Source: an uncultured Muribaculaceae bacterium (GTDB taxonomy: Bacteria > Bacteroidota > Bacteroidia > Bacteroidales > Muribaculaceae). From it: a stretch of 33,217 nucleotides of DNA. The notes beneath the pieces were generated by a model, which saw nothing but the letters and a program-made list of their open reading frames with translations, searched no databases and was not told the origin of the DNA. How positions within the stretch are numbered: the first letter of the stretch is position 1; every line of letters starts with the position of its first letter. Shown in pieces: positions 23,866 to 32,411 of this stretch. The stretch covers positions 1 to 33,217 of the forward strand of contig CAMWYR010000024.1 of assembly GCA_947178505.1 (NCBI GenBank). Direction: 5' to 3'. The translations under genes were made by a program, and so were the position numbers.

Positions 23866-25164
23866 ATGCAGGTCAGGCTTACACTTAACTTGAACCTATT
23901 CCATAAGGTTACGCTGTTTTTAGCCTTATTTTGGTTTTTTTTCCCTTTCAGAATACCGGGTATACCAATCTCAACGGAACAACTGGTGGGTGTATATGCA
24001 TTAGGCTATGTCATCTGGCATAGAATGGTGCTTCCGGATTGGGTAATAAGTTACATCAAGTGGATAACTTTTATAATAATATGTAGTCTGATTTCTTTAA
24101 TATGTAGTCCGAATCCAGATGCTCAGCCAATAAAGCTGGTTATAATATGGATCTTGTATCCCTTTATTGCATTGTATATAAGGGAAGTAATTACTAAAAT
24201 ATACCATAAGTGCAATATTGAAATTTGTTTTAAATGGGTAATAATTGTCTTTGTAACTCAAGCAATTATTTCACTTATAATTTTTGTAGTTCCTCCCATA
24301 AAAGAAATAGTAATTCCTCTTGTTACCTCAGATGATTCATCAACTATTAAAAGCGTGATGGGCTTCCGTCTTATTGCAATTGCAAAGCCGGAGATGCAAT
24401 TTGCAAATATGGCGGTAGCATACGGTATAGCCACATACATCGTATATGTAAGAAGCAAACTTGTAAAGATGAATCAGATATGGTTTGCATCGCTAATATT
24501 GCTGTTTTCTATCGCAGGTTTATTATCCGGTCGATCTTATGCAATTATGATGGCTCTTATGATCGGAATGATTGCTATTCTGAAATGTAATAAGGGGATA
24601 GGAGTGGGATTTAAGTATATATTAAAAATCAGTTGTATAATAGGGATAGCCGTAGCCATACTCATAGCATGGTTGTTGGCAAATGGATATGAGGAGACTT
24701 ATAAATGGGCCTTTGAAATTTTCATCAATTATCAGGAATCAGGTAAAATGGATATGGCCTCCGCCGATGTGATGAAGTCTATGTACAAATTCCCTGATAA
24801 TCCTATTACATGGCTCATAGGCGATGGGCGCTTAGGAAATGAATCAGGGGGGTCTTACATGCATACCGATATAGGGTATATCAGGTATTTATTCTGTTGG
24901 GGTATACTTGGATCCCTGATGGTATATTTATCTCAACTTTCGTTGTTCTATAATACATTCAAATTGGTTTCTTCACGGTATGTAAAAAGTTTGGCCATAT
25001 TCATTATTGTCTGGGCGTTTATCTACTTGTCTAAAGAGATTTATAATTGTTACTGTCCACTCTGTCTAATTGCAGCCTGTGGGCAGACAGAACCCGTTAC
25101 TTATTTAAGTAAGAAGCATCTGATTTTAAAAAGAAAACATGGAATCTTACATAATAAAGTATGA
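23866..25164 (+). CDS. wzy: Wzy-type O-antigen/capsule polymerase
   Basis: This 432-aa protein has ten or more hydrophobic helices and a large periplasmic loop in the second half (about 285-340). LSGRSYAIMMALMIG matches the Wzy_C/O-antigen ligase pattern (Arg after a Ser/Gly turn). The layout, together with Wzx, Wzz and an initiating transferase, supports Wzy-dependent polymerisation in the periplasm. Wzy proteins share little sequence, so the call rests on topology and context. Its stop overlaps the start of the next gene by 4 bp (ATGA), which implies coupled translation. The C-terminus is basic (SKKHLILKRKHG). Confidence 0.82.
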   Translation: MQVRLTLNLNLFHKVTLFLALFWFFFPFRIPGIPISTEQLVGVYALGYVIWHRMVLPDWVISYIKWITFIIICSLISLICSPNPDAQPIKLVIIWILYPFIALYIREVITKIYHKCNIEICFKWVIIVFVTQAIISLIIFVVPPIKEIVIPLVTSDDSSTIKSVMGFRLIAIAKPEMQFANMAVAYGIATYIVYVRSKLVKMNQIWFASLILLFSIAGLLSGRSYAIMMALMIGMIAILKCNKGIGVGFKYILKISCIIGIAVAILIAWLLANGYEETYKWAFEIFINYQESGKMDMASADVMKSMYKFPDNPITWLIGDGRLGNESGGSYMHTDIGYIRYLFCWGILGSLMVYLSQLSLFYNTFKLVSSRYVKSLAIFIIVWAFIYLSKEIYNCYCPLCLIAACGQTEPVTYLSKKHLILKRKHGILHNKV

Positions 25165-25985
25165 TTGACTTATATCTATGCATAGTAGTATATAACAAGG
25201 ACTTTACTACTTCTCCGACCCTTCAATCCATAAAGAATCTTGATCCTTCGATAAGAAAATGGATTAAGAGAATCTATTTATGGGACAACTCCGCAAAAAG
25301 TCTGAATGAAGAAGATATTCGTGTATTCCAAAAAGATACTGATATTGAAATCTCTTATTTCTGGAATGGCAAGAATAATTACCTCTCATTTATTTATAAT
25401 AAAACCATTGAGAAGGTCCCTGAAAATTCGATTTTGGTGCTGTTAGATCATGATTCTTGCATTGGGAATGATTATTTTGTAAAACTAAAGAAAGATGCTG
25501 AAAGATATGAAAATATTAATCTTTTCTTACCGATTATCAAATATAATAATCAAGTTGTAAGTCCGGCTTGGCAAGTGTATTTTTATGGGCAATATCTAAA
25601 GAAAGTAACCCCGGGACTGGAGAAAAGTAAGCATAAAATGGCTATTAATAGTGGAATGGCTATACGCTCCAACTATCTTAAAAATACGTTCAGGGGATAT
25701 AATGAAGAAATTAAATTTTATGGCACGGATAATGATTTCATGAGTCAGTATGCGCGTGATAATAAATATTTCGTATTGCTTGATACTGTCATCGAACACG
25801 AATTGAATTATTATGAGAATACTAATCGAGAAGATATACTTCGCCGATTGGCAGATATGAAAAACGGATCATACATTCTCATGAAAAAAGAGAACCAGAT
25901 TATTTATAATTTAGCCAAGTTGTATTGGTACCTGTACGAGAAAAAAATAATTCATGGGTTAAATGATAAATCAAGGAAAGGTTAA
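25161..25985 (+). CDS. Family 2 glycosyltransferase, rhamnosyltransferase-like
   Basis: This is a 274-aa GT-A protein. The start is the short form typical of rhamnosyltransferase-like members (MIDLYLCIVVYNKDFTTSPT, then IYLWDNSAKS). The acidic metal motif is LLDHDSCIGNDY. AINSGMAIRSNYL is followed by FRGYNEEIKFYGTDNDF, the usual acceptor-side ExD region (YGTDND). It has no membrane helix. It lies between wzy and a GT4 enzyme in a closely packed run. Sugar specificity is unknown; the presence of rmlA at the end of the locus makes rhamnose one option. Confidence 0.83.
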   Translation: MIDLYLCIVVYNKDFTTSPTLQSIKNLDPSIRKWIKRIYLWDNSAKSLNEEDIRVFQKDTDIEISYFWNGKNNYLSFIYNKTIEKVPENSILVLLDHDSCIGNDYFVKLKKDAERYENINLFLPIIKYNNQVVSPAWQVYFYGQYLKKVTPGLEKSKHKMAINSGMAIRSNYLKNTFRGYNEEIKFYGTDNDFMSQYARDNKYFVLLDTVIEHELNYYENTNREDILRRLADMKNGSYILMKKENQIIYNLAKLYWYLYEKKIIHGLNDKSRKG

Positions 25986-26003
25986 CATCACAAGTTCTGC
26001 TGT

Positions 26004-27101
26004 ATGGAAAGAAAGATAATTGTAATATCGGCCATAAGTCTTCGTAGCGGAGGTCCGCTTACGATTCTTCATGATTGCCTGCAATATGTAAGTGAGAGCG
26101 GGATTGCAGATGAATATAGAGTAGTTGCCTTAGTTCATGATAAGAACTTAGCTTATTTCCCAAATATTGAATACATTGAGTTTCCTGATGGAACAAAATG
26201 GCTTAGGAAATTATATTACGAATATTTCAAATTTAATAAGATTTCTAAGAGCCTCAAGCCTTTCCTTTGGTTATCATTACATGATACGAGTCCGATTGTC
26301 AAAGCTGAGCGCCAGGCAGTGTATATGCACAATCCTTCCATTGTTAATAAAATTAAATGGTCGGATTTTAAGTATGACAAAACTTATATAATCTTTTCAC
26401 TCCTATATAAGTATGTTTATAAGTTAAATATACATAGTAACCGCTATTGTATTACTCAGCAGTATTGGATGAAAGATTGTATTTCTGACATGTATGAGAT
26501 AGATGCCAGCAAAATTATAGTCGCACGTCCGAACAATGTAAAAAAGGAAAAAATTACTGATGTAAAGTTAGGTCGCTGTAAACAATTTTTCTTTCCTTCT
26601 TTCCCGAGGCCATTTAAGAATTTTGAAGTAGTATGTGAAGCAGCAAAGTCGCTCTATATAGAAGGAATCACCGATGTAAAAATACGGCTTACAATTGATG
26701 GCACTGAATCAGCTTATTCGCGGGATATAGTAGAAAAATATAAGCACATACCCATTATAGAATTCACGGGCATTCTGAATAAGGAACAAATGGATAAGGC
26801 GTATACTGAAACGGATTGTCTGATTTTTCCTTCACGCTTAGAGACGTGGGGGTTACCTATATCAGAATTCATTGCCTATGGCAAGCCTGTAATCGTAGCC
26901 GATAAGCCTTATGCACACGAAACAGCTGAAGGAGGCTTTGTTGCTTTCTTTAATGAATCATCAGCGCAAGAACTCTCGACTTTAATGAAGAAGGTGATAG
27001 ATGGAAATTATAGTGATTTCTCTATTGTGGAATCTAAGACTGCCCAACACCCATTTGCATCCTCTTTTAAAGAGTTATTTGATATTCTGTTGAAACGGTA
27101 A
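26004..27101 (+). CDS. Family 4 glycosyltransferase
   Basis: This 365-aa GT-B enzyme starts with the Gly-rich loop of retaining family 4 enzymes (VISAISLRSGGPLTILHD). The C-terminal Rossmann half has FPSFPRPFKNFEVVCEAA and the donor-binding E-x7-E motif, E280 to E288 (ETWGLPISEF), followed by AYGKPVIVADKP. It transfers a sugar from an NDP donor to the growing repeat unit. It starts 18 bp after the preceding GT2 gene and is followed by an acetyltransferase gene after 35 bp. Confidence 0.9.
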   Translation: MERKIIVISAISLRSGGPLTILHDCLQYVSESGIADEYRVVALVHDKNLAYFPNIEYIEFPDGTKWLRKLYYEYFKFNKISKSLKPFLWLSLHDTSPIVKAERQAVYMHNPSIVNKIKWSDFKYDKTYIIFSLLYKYVYKLNIHSNRYCITQQYWMKDCISDMYEIDASKIIVARPNNVKKEKITDVKLGRCKQFFFPSFPRPFKNFEVVCEAAKSLYIEGITDVKIRLTIDGTESAYSRDIVEKYKHIPIIEFTGILNKEQMDKAYTETDCLIFPSRLETWGLPISEFIAYGKPVIVADKPYAHETAEGGFVAFFNESSAQELSTLMKKVIDGNYSDFSIVESKTAQHPFASSFKELFDILLKR

Positions 27102-27136
27102 GAAGTACGAGCCTAAATGATAATTGAATATAAAAA

Positions 27137-27754
27137 ATGATAGTTAAAAAAATTGCTAATTCCTATTCATTGTTAAATATAATAGGACTAATCTTTACTG
27201 TACTTAAGACTAAAATAATATGGCCTAAAGCCAGAATTATTAGAGCCGGATTTAATATGCGGGGTCGAAAGTACATAGATTTAGGAGAAAATCTTACAAC
27301 CGGCATAGGTTGTAGGATAGAAGCATTTAAAGCAGAAAATTGTGAGCTGAATATTTCTAAAAAGATAATCTTTAATAAAAGTATTCAGATTAATGATTAT
27401 GTGCATATATCCGCTATAGAACGTGTGGAAATTGGATCTGAAACACTGATAGCATCCCATGTCTACATTTCTGACAATTCCCACGGTTCATATAAAGGGG
27501 ATGAAAATGATACTTCTCCCGAAATTTCCCCTGTAAACAGACCCTATTTTACTTCTCCGGTTTCGATTGGTAAAAAAGTTTGGATAGGTGAGGGTGTTAT
27601 TGTAATGCCGGGCGTTACGATCGGAGATGGCGCAGTGATCGGGGCTCATTCTGTGGTTAATAAAGATGTTCCATCTCAAACGATTGCAGTCGGCGCTCCG
27701 ATTAAATTGACTAAAAAATGGAATGAAGATAAACAAATCTGGGAAAAATATTAA
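27137..27754 (+). CDS. Hexapeptide-repeat acetyltransferase, WcaF/WcaB-like
   Basis: This 205-aa protein has an N-terminal hydrophobic patch (SLLNIIGLIFTVLKT), possibly membrane-associated. LbetaH coils follow from about residue 45. The catalytic His is H116 in SDNSHGSY, followed by the long loop ENDTSPEISPVNRPY that is usual in serine/galactoside/colanic acetyltransferase relatives. The final coils are KKVWIGEGVIVMPGVTIG and GAVIGAHSVVNKDV. It would O-acetylate the polysaccharide. It is the second acetyltransferase of the cassette and is not a close copy of the one at 22231. It ends 8 bp before the next GT2 gene. Confidence 0.88.
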   Translation: MIVKKIANSYSLLNIIGLIFTVLKTKIIWPKARIIRAGFNMRGRKYIDLGENLTTGIGCRIEAFKAENCELNISKKIIFNKSIQINDYVHISAIERVEIGSETLIASHVYISDNSHGSYKGDENDTSPEISPVNRPYFTSPVSIGKKVWIGEGVIVMPGVTIGDGAVIGAHSVVNKDVPSQTIAVGAPIKLTKKWNEDKQIWEKY

Positions 27755-27762
27755 AAATAACG

Positions 27763-28584
27763 ATGATAACAGCTTCTATTGTTACATTTCATACTGATCA
27801 CAATGAATTGTCTCGATTAATTGATTGTGTTTTAGTATCGCCAATCGATAGGCTCTATATCATTGACAACTCGTCGAATGATGAATTGAGGGAATATGTA
27901 TGCGGTGTGAGTGAAAAGATAACTTACATTCATAGTCAGAATCTTGGCTACGGCAGCGGTCACAATATTGCCATTAAAAAATCTCTTGAGGCAAATGCGG
28001 AGTATCATGTGGTCCTTAACCCGGATATATATTGGACCGATGAAGTTGTTGCTACACTAAAGAAATATATGGATGAGAATCCGGCCTGCGGCTTAGTTAT
28101 GCCGAAGATCATCTATCCTGACGGGGGTACGCAATATCTATGTAAACTCCTGCCCACTCCTTATGATTTGATTGTAAGACGATTCATACCGCTAGAAAAG
28201 TTCCAAGATAAGCATAATAAGGCCTATGAACTGCATTGGAGCGGTTATGATTCAATTATGGAAGTGCCCGCTTTGTCTGGGTGCTTTATGTTCATCAGAT
28301 GCTCGGTATTAAAGGAAGTAGGAGGCTTTGATGACAGATACTTTATGTATGCAGAAGATGTGGATCTATGTCGTAGAATCGGAGAAGTCTCAAAGGCAAT
28401 CTTCTATCCGTATGTATCTGTGGTACATGAGTATGAAAAAGGCTCGTATAAGAATAAGAAATTATTAAAATACCATATTCAGTCGATGATAAAGTATTTT
28501 AATAAATGGGGATGGCTATTCGATAGTAAAAGAAATAGTAAAAATAGATATTGCATCGAACAAATAAAGAGGATTAAGGAATAA
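27763..28584 (+). CDS. Family 2 glycosyltransferase (WbbL/rhamnosyltransferase-like)
   Basis: This is a 273-aa GT-A protein. The N-terminal nucleotide-binding region is TASIVTFHTD and LYIIDNSSND, the acidic DxD-like motif lies in VVLNPDIYW, and NLGYGSGHNIAIKK is typical. The acceptor-side motif is GGFDDRYFMYAEDVDLCRR, which is the WbbL/RfbF rhamnosyltransferase pattern. The dTDP-rhamnose pathway begins with rmlA at 32412, which fits this role. It is the last gene of the AT-rich cassette; 378 bp of low-GC non-coding DNA follow before the DUF262 gene. Confidence 0.88.
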   Translation: MITASIVTFHTDHNELSRLIDCVLVSPIDRLYIIDNSSNDELREYVCGVSEKITYIHSQNLGYGSGHNIAIKKSLEANAEYHVVLNPDIYWTDEVVATLKKYMDENPACGLVMPKIIYPDGGTQYLCKLLPTPYDLIVRRFIPLEKFQDKHNKAYELHWSGYDSIMEVPALSGCFMFIRCSVLKEVGGFDDRYFMYAEDVDLCRRIGEVSKAIFYPYVSVVHEYEKGSYKNKKLLKYHIQSMIKYFNKWGWLFDSKRNSKNRYCIEQIKRIKE

Positions 28585-28962
28585 GTAGTTACAAAATCCG
28601 AACAAGATTGTCGAGATACATATCTATAACCCGTCAAATATTCGTTGCTTTCTGTTCGTTATGTAAATATGATCATGTGGCCTATTCTTTAATTTTTTAA
28701 CGTCGTTCACCGGAGTGGTTATCTGAAAGAATAGTCAAGATGATTTTTTATGAAGTCTGTATGGTCAAAATGTAACTTCTTGACGAAATGCAAGAGTAAT
28801 GTACTTAGTTAGCTCAATTGTTGCTCTTATCAATAAACTCTCTATTTCAATTATGAGATGGCCGAGTATTTAAAATTTCGGTTATACTAAAGGAAATGTC
28901 CTTTCGTTTTATTGGTGCAGGTGCGCGAAGAAGAAGGTCTCCTTTCTAATTATTAAGCGTTT
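28585..28962. other. AT-rich non-coding gap at the cassette boundary
   Basis: This 378-bp gap falls between the last glycosyltransferase and the DUF262 gene. Composition stays AT-rich until about 28900 and then becomes GC-rich, marking the cassette edge. One weak hairpin with a T-run lies at 28889-28910. No consensus -33/-7 promoter was found and no tRNA was recognised. Confidence 0.5.
28889..28910 (+). terminator. Weak possible terminator of the capsule cassette
   Basis: AAAGGA (28889-28894) pairs with TCCTTT (28899-28904) around a 4-nt loop, followed by CGTTTT. The stem is short and A/T-rich, so termination would be inefficient. Confidence 0.3.
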
Positions 28963-30414
28963 ATGGTTTATACTCTCCGAAATAAGCAGGGCGATTTGGT
29001 TCATTACCTGGTGAGGCTGGGTAAGGATGAGGATCATCAGGCCTACTGTTATTTCGCGGTGATTGATGAGAATGCAGAGGAGTCGGTGGTGCTGAAATTC
29101 TGCCTGAATGAGCAGGATGGCAGGTCGATCTCGCTGCTTGAGAATAAAACTGATCTCGTTGATAAAGACGTTATCAGGCAGCTTTCTGATTTCGGCGATC
29201 GTCTTGATGCGGAGCGCGCAGCCGGTGCCGACATTAATGACGCGCCTGTTTCTGACCTCGAGTTCGTGATGGCGGCGGGGGAGGACTGTAAGGAGGAGTC
29301 GGTGCCTTATGATCCGGAGAAAATACGCGTCGAACCTAAGAATCTGTCGCTCAAGCAGGTGGTGGAGATGATTGATGATGATGATCTGGATATATCGCCC
29401 GATTTTCAGCGTAATTCCGTGTGGGATGCTACGCGGAAGTCGCGCCTGATTGAGTCGATTTTGCTCCGTATCCCGATTCCGGTGTTTTATTTCGCTATGG
29501 ATAAGGAGGGGCTGATGCAGGTGGTCGACGGCCAGCAACGCCTTACGGCCATATCGCAGTTTGTCAACGGTGAGTACGCGCTGCAGGATCTTGAGTATCT
29601 CCAGGATCTGAACGGCCGTTATTATTCTCCGCTTCTTAAGAAGAAAGATAAGGAGGGGAAGATCCATTCGCACGAGGTAGAGGGGCGGAGCCTGATTGAG
29701 GATAAGTATGTGCGACGAATCAAGGCCACGCAACTTACGGCAAATGTGATCGACTATACGACTCCGGAATTCGTGAAGTATGATATTTTCCGGCGTATCA
29801 ACACGGGCGGCCGTCCGCTGAATGCGCAGGAGATGCGCAACTGCCTGATGTCGCGCACGCTTCGCAGCGCGCTCAATGATATGGTGGAGTCGAAGGAATT
29901 CGCGCGGGCCACGGGCGGCAGCGTGAAGACGCTCCGGATGCAGGCTCAGGAGATGGCGCTCCGATTCCTCGGTTTCAGATATCTCTTTGACCGCGACGGA
30001 AATATGGATGAGTATTCGGGACAGATGGATAGGTTTCTCGACCGAACGGCGCAGATCTTCTCCGATATGAGCTCTGCCGAGCTGCAGAAATATAAGGGGG
30101 ATTTTGCAAAGGCGATGAGGAGTGCCTACTGGCTTTTCGGAAAGCATGCATTCAGAAAGGTCAACGGAAACGTGACGAAAGATTCCTACCGTAATGTCAT
30201 CAATAAGGCGCTGTTCATTTCCTGGTCGGTGGCTCTGAGCCGCATTCCTGAAGAGGAGGTGAGGAATACGTGGGAAAAATATTCGATGTCGAGGCTTCTC
30301 GGCAAGAAGATTGACAATGACGGCATCTTCAGCCGTCTGCTCTCTTACGGCACGAACGGCTGGAAGAATATCAAGGTGGCTTTCGATGAGACGTTCGATC
30401 TGCTTGATGAATAA
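28963..30414 (+). CDS. DUF262 (GmrSD/ParB-like) protein of a defence-type operon
   Basis: This is a 483-aa protein. A 125-residue N-terminal region of unknown type leads into a DUF262 domain (about 128-300) with the expected motifs: D147-FQRN with VW after it, VVDGQQRLTAI (D189, Q191-Q192-R193), and DIFRRINTGG (R277 to G283) with LNAQEMRNC. The C-terminal 180 residues are helical. DUF262 domains bind or hydrolyse nucleotides, and several are nucleases in modification-dependent restriction (GmrS). No DUF1524 nuclease half is present here. A DUF3696 ATPase gene follows 24 bp downstream and an unknown gene overlaps that, forming a three-gene operon. GC-rich codon use is unlike the cassette just before it. 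Confidence 0.88.
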   Translation: MVYTLRNKQGDLVHYLVRLGKDEDHQAYCYFAVIDENAEESVVLKFCLNEQDGRSISLLENKTDLVDKDVIRQLSDFGDRLDAERAAGADINDAPVSDLEFVMAAGEDCKEESVPYDPEKIRVEPKNLSLKQVVEMIDDDDLDISPDFQRNSVWDATRKSRLIESILLRIPIPVFYFAMDKEGLMQVVDGQQRLTAISQFVNGEYALQDLEYLQDLNGRYYSPLLKKKDKEGKIHSHEVEGRSLIEDKYVRRIKATQLTANVIDYTTPEFVKYDIFRRINTGGRPLNAQEMRNCLMSRTLRSALNDMVESKEFARATGGSVKTLRMQAQEMALRFLGFRYLFDRDGNMDEYSGQMDRFLDRTAQIFSDMSSAELQKYKGDFAKAMRSAYWLFGKHAFRKVNGNVTKDSYRNVINKALFISWSVALSRIPEEEVRNTWEKYSMSRLLGKKIDNDGIFSRLLSYGTNGWKNIKVAFDETFDLLDE

Positions 30415-30438
30415 GTTTAATTCGTGATTGATGTAGCA

Positions 30439-31530
30439 ATGTTTACGCTTGAGATAGAAAATTTCAAATGCTTTCACGGCTTGCAGCAGGTGCCGGTCAA
30501 CCGGCTGACGGTGCTTGTCGGCTGCAACAGTTCGGGTAAGAGCTCGGTGGTGCAGGCTCTCCGGTATCTTCACCGTGCCCGGCATGCCGAGGGCGGAGTG
30601 ATCAGTCTCGTGGAAGATGACGATCAGGGCGTTGGCTCGACTACCGATCTTATAAATGAGGATTTTGCCGGCTCGCAGTTTTCAATCGAGCTTTTTGATG
30701 AGGATAACGGCAGTCACGTCTCGGCACTGTTCTCTCCAACGGCTGATGATGCGGGTCTGGAATTCAGTTTCAACTGTTCGGGACCGGTGCCGGAGCTGAT
30801 GGCAAAGGAACTCTATTTCTTATCTGCCGAGAGGGTTGGCCCCCGAATCTCAAGCCAGACCCGTGAACTGGCGTTCACTCATTGCGGAAAAAACGGGGAG
30901 GCCACCGCACAGGTGCTTCTCAGAAACGAACTGAATACCATTGAGCCCGAAAGAGTGCATCCCGGCATCCCAAACCGTCTTATGCCTAACGTGAGGGCCT
31001 GGTTGAATTATATTCTTCCTTCCACTGATATCGCTGTCATTGGGAATGAGGAGATGCAACGTGCGAAAATCCTTGCCGGTCATGGCCGCCGGGATATGCG
31101 CACGTCGGCGAGCGTCGGATTTGGCGTCAGCTATGTGCTTCCGATAATTGTGGATTGCCTTGTGGCTGTCAGGGGGCGACTGATTCTCATTGAGAATCCG
31201 GAGGCTCATCTGCATCCTGCCGCTCAGACGCGCATGGGCCTCTTTCTCGCCCGAATGGCCATGACGGGGCTCAATATCGTGGTGGAAACTCACAGTGAGC
31301 ATATTCTGGAGGGTATTCAGGTTTTTGCCGCCGAGCATCCGGACACCCGCAATCTCATCACCGTCAATTTCTTCAGGGAATCCGACAGCGATGAAGGGGA
31401 AGGCTGCAAGGTGATGCCAATTTATCTGGAGCGCGACTTCAGCTTCAGTGAATTCCCGAAGGGTTTCCTTGATGAATCCGTGAATACGTATAAAGCTTTT
31501 CAAGATGCCAAAAAGAAAGCGGCGGAGTGA
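30439..31530 (+). CDS. OLD-type ATPase with DUF3696 C-terminus
   Basis: I start at ATG 30439 (MFTLEIENFKCFHGLQQV), five codons inside a GTG-started frame; the protein is 363 aa. Walker A is GCNSSGKSS (28-36), the signature is SVGFGVSYVLPI, Walker B is LILIENPEAHLHP (248-260) and the switch His is H285 in VETHSEHIL. The C-terminus EFPKGFLDE is the DUF3696 mark. It is much shorter than the 18897 ATPase, with a smaller central insert. It lies between the DUF262 gene and an unrecognised gene, overlapping the latter by 26 bp. The trio recalls the Menshen defence system (NsnABC) as I remember it, which needs checking. Confidence 0.87.
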   Translation: MFTLEIENFKCFHGLQQVPVNRLTVLVGCNSSGKSSVVQALRYLHRARHAEGGVISLVEDDDQGVGSTTDLINEDFAGSQFSIELFDEDNGSHVSALFSPTADDAGLEFSFNCSGPVPELMAKELYFLSAERVGPRISSQTRELAFTHCGKNGEATAQVLLRNELNTIEPERVHPGIPNRLMPNVRAWLNYILPSTDIAVIGNEEMQRAKILAGHGRRDMRTSASVGFGVSYVLPIIVDCLVAVRGRLILIENPEAHLHPAAQTRMGLFLARMAMTGLNIVVETHSEHILEGIQVFAAEHPDTRNLITVNFFRESDSDEGEGCKVMPIYLERDFSFSEFPKGFLDESVNTYKAFQDAKKKAAE

Positions 31531-32368
31531 CCCTGAGGAGATGCCTAAGTGCGGTTATTCGTATTATTTCGATACGAAGGCTTTCGGCTATGCGCCTCAT
31601 TCGTCGGTGGCCGACTTCCTGCGCGAAGTCTCCGACATGATGGAAGCAGCCGCGGATACGGAGAGGTTTTACATCACCGACGGAAAGGAATGGATGGATT
31701 TCGTGTGTGTGGATGGTTATCCGGTGCACACGGAAATCTATGCCGACTACCGCCTGACCACAATGCTCCGCAACATTGAAAGCCGCTTCGTAACGATTGC
31801 ATCCGACTTCGCTTCTCCCGCTGATATGGCTGATGAAGCTATTTTCTCTTCGACCCATAATGCTTTTATCGGCATCTGCTATCCGGAGCAGATCAGGACT
31901 GTCGATCATCTCTCTTCAAACAGTGAGAGGCTCGTCTATCTTGAGGACCATAAGATCCGCGTGCCGGAACCCGACTTCTGGGATAACCGCGATACGCTCT
32001 ATCCGCATCTCGTTTTCGTGAATGTGGATGAGGATTTCGTGAGGCTGCATGCCGATTATTATATGACCACCTTCAAAAAGCTTGAGGAATATTGCTCGCT
32101 CGACTGGAAAACCGGGAATTTCCGCCTCTTACATTTCAAGCAGAATTGCGATTCGAGCGCAAGCGAAGAAGGTGAGACTGTAGATACGAATCCGGCTCTC
32201 AGGAATTGCCGGATATTCGACATCCCGGGCCATGGGTCAAAATATTGTCCGCTACATCTGAAACGCGGCTCGCGCATAAGGACTCATCTCTGGCACACGG
32301 ATGGCGAACGGCGTCTCTACGTGGTATATTGCGGACCGCATCTGCCTACGGCGAATGATCCGAAGTAA
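31505..32368 (+). CDS. Unrecognised third protein of the DUF262/DUF3696 operon
   Basis: This 287-aa product belongs to no family I can name. The start may be ATG 31505, which overlaps the ATPase gene by 26 bp, or ATG 31541 (MPKCGYSYYF), 10 bp after its stop; I keep the longer form. The C-terminal 80 residues look the most constrained: CRIFDIPGHGSKYCPLHL, then IRTHLWHTDGERRLYVVYCG and PHLPT. They contain several Cys and His that might bind metal. No signal peptide or membrane helix is present. Close linkage implies it works with the DUF262 protein and ATPase, perhaps as effector or sensor. Confidence 0.65.
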   Translation: MPKRKRRSDPEEMPKCGYSYYFDTKAFGYAPHSSVADFLREVSDMMEAAADTERFYITDGKEWMDFVCVDGYPVHTEIYADYRLTTMLRNIESRFVTIASDFASPADMADEAIFSSTHNAFIGICYPEQIRTVDHLSSNSERLVYLEDHKIRVPEPDFWDNRDTLYPHLVFVNVDEDFVRLHADYYMTTFKKLEEYCSLDWKTGNFRLLHFKQNCDSSASEEGETVDTNPALRNCRIFDIPGHGSKYCPLHLKRGSRIRTHLWHTDGERRLYVVYCGPHLPTANDPK

Positions 32369-32411
32369 TGGCGGAATGAATGGAATTGAAATATCTTAAT
32401 ATCTGATAGTT

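Noticed and set aside
28800..28850. tRNA-like stretch TTAGTTAGCTCAATTG
   Set aside because: It resembles a D-arm, but no complementary D-stem, anticodon arm or T-arm can be laid out around it.
28909..30585. 558-codon minus-strand open frame
   Set aside because: It is longer than the plus-strand gene it covers, but its product is His/Arg/Leu-rich with no motif. The plus frame has all DUF262 motifs and also runs into the ATPase gene start. It is a shadow caused by GC-rich codon use.
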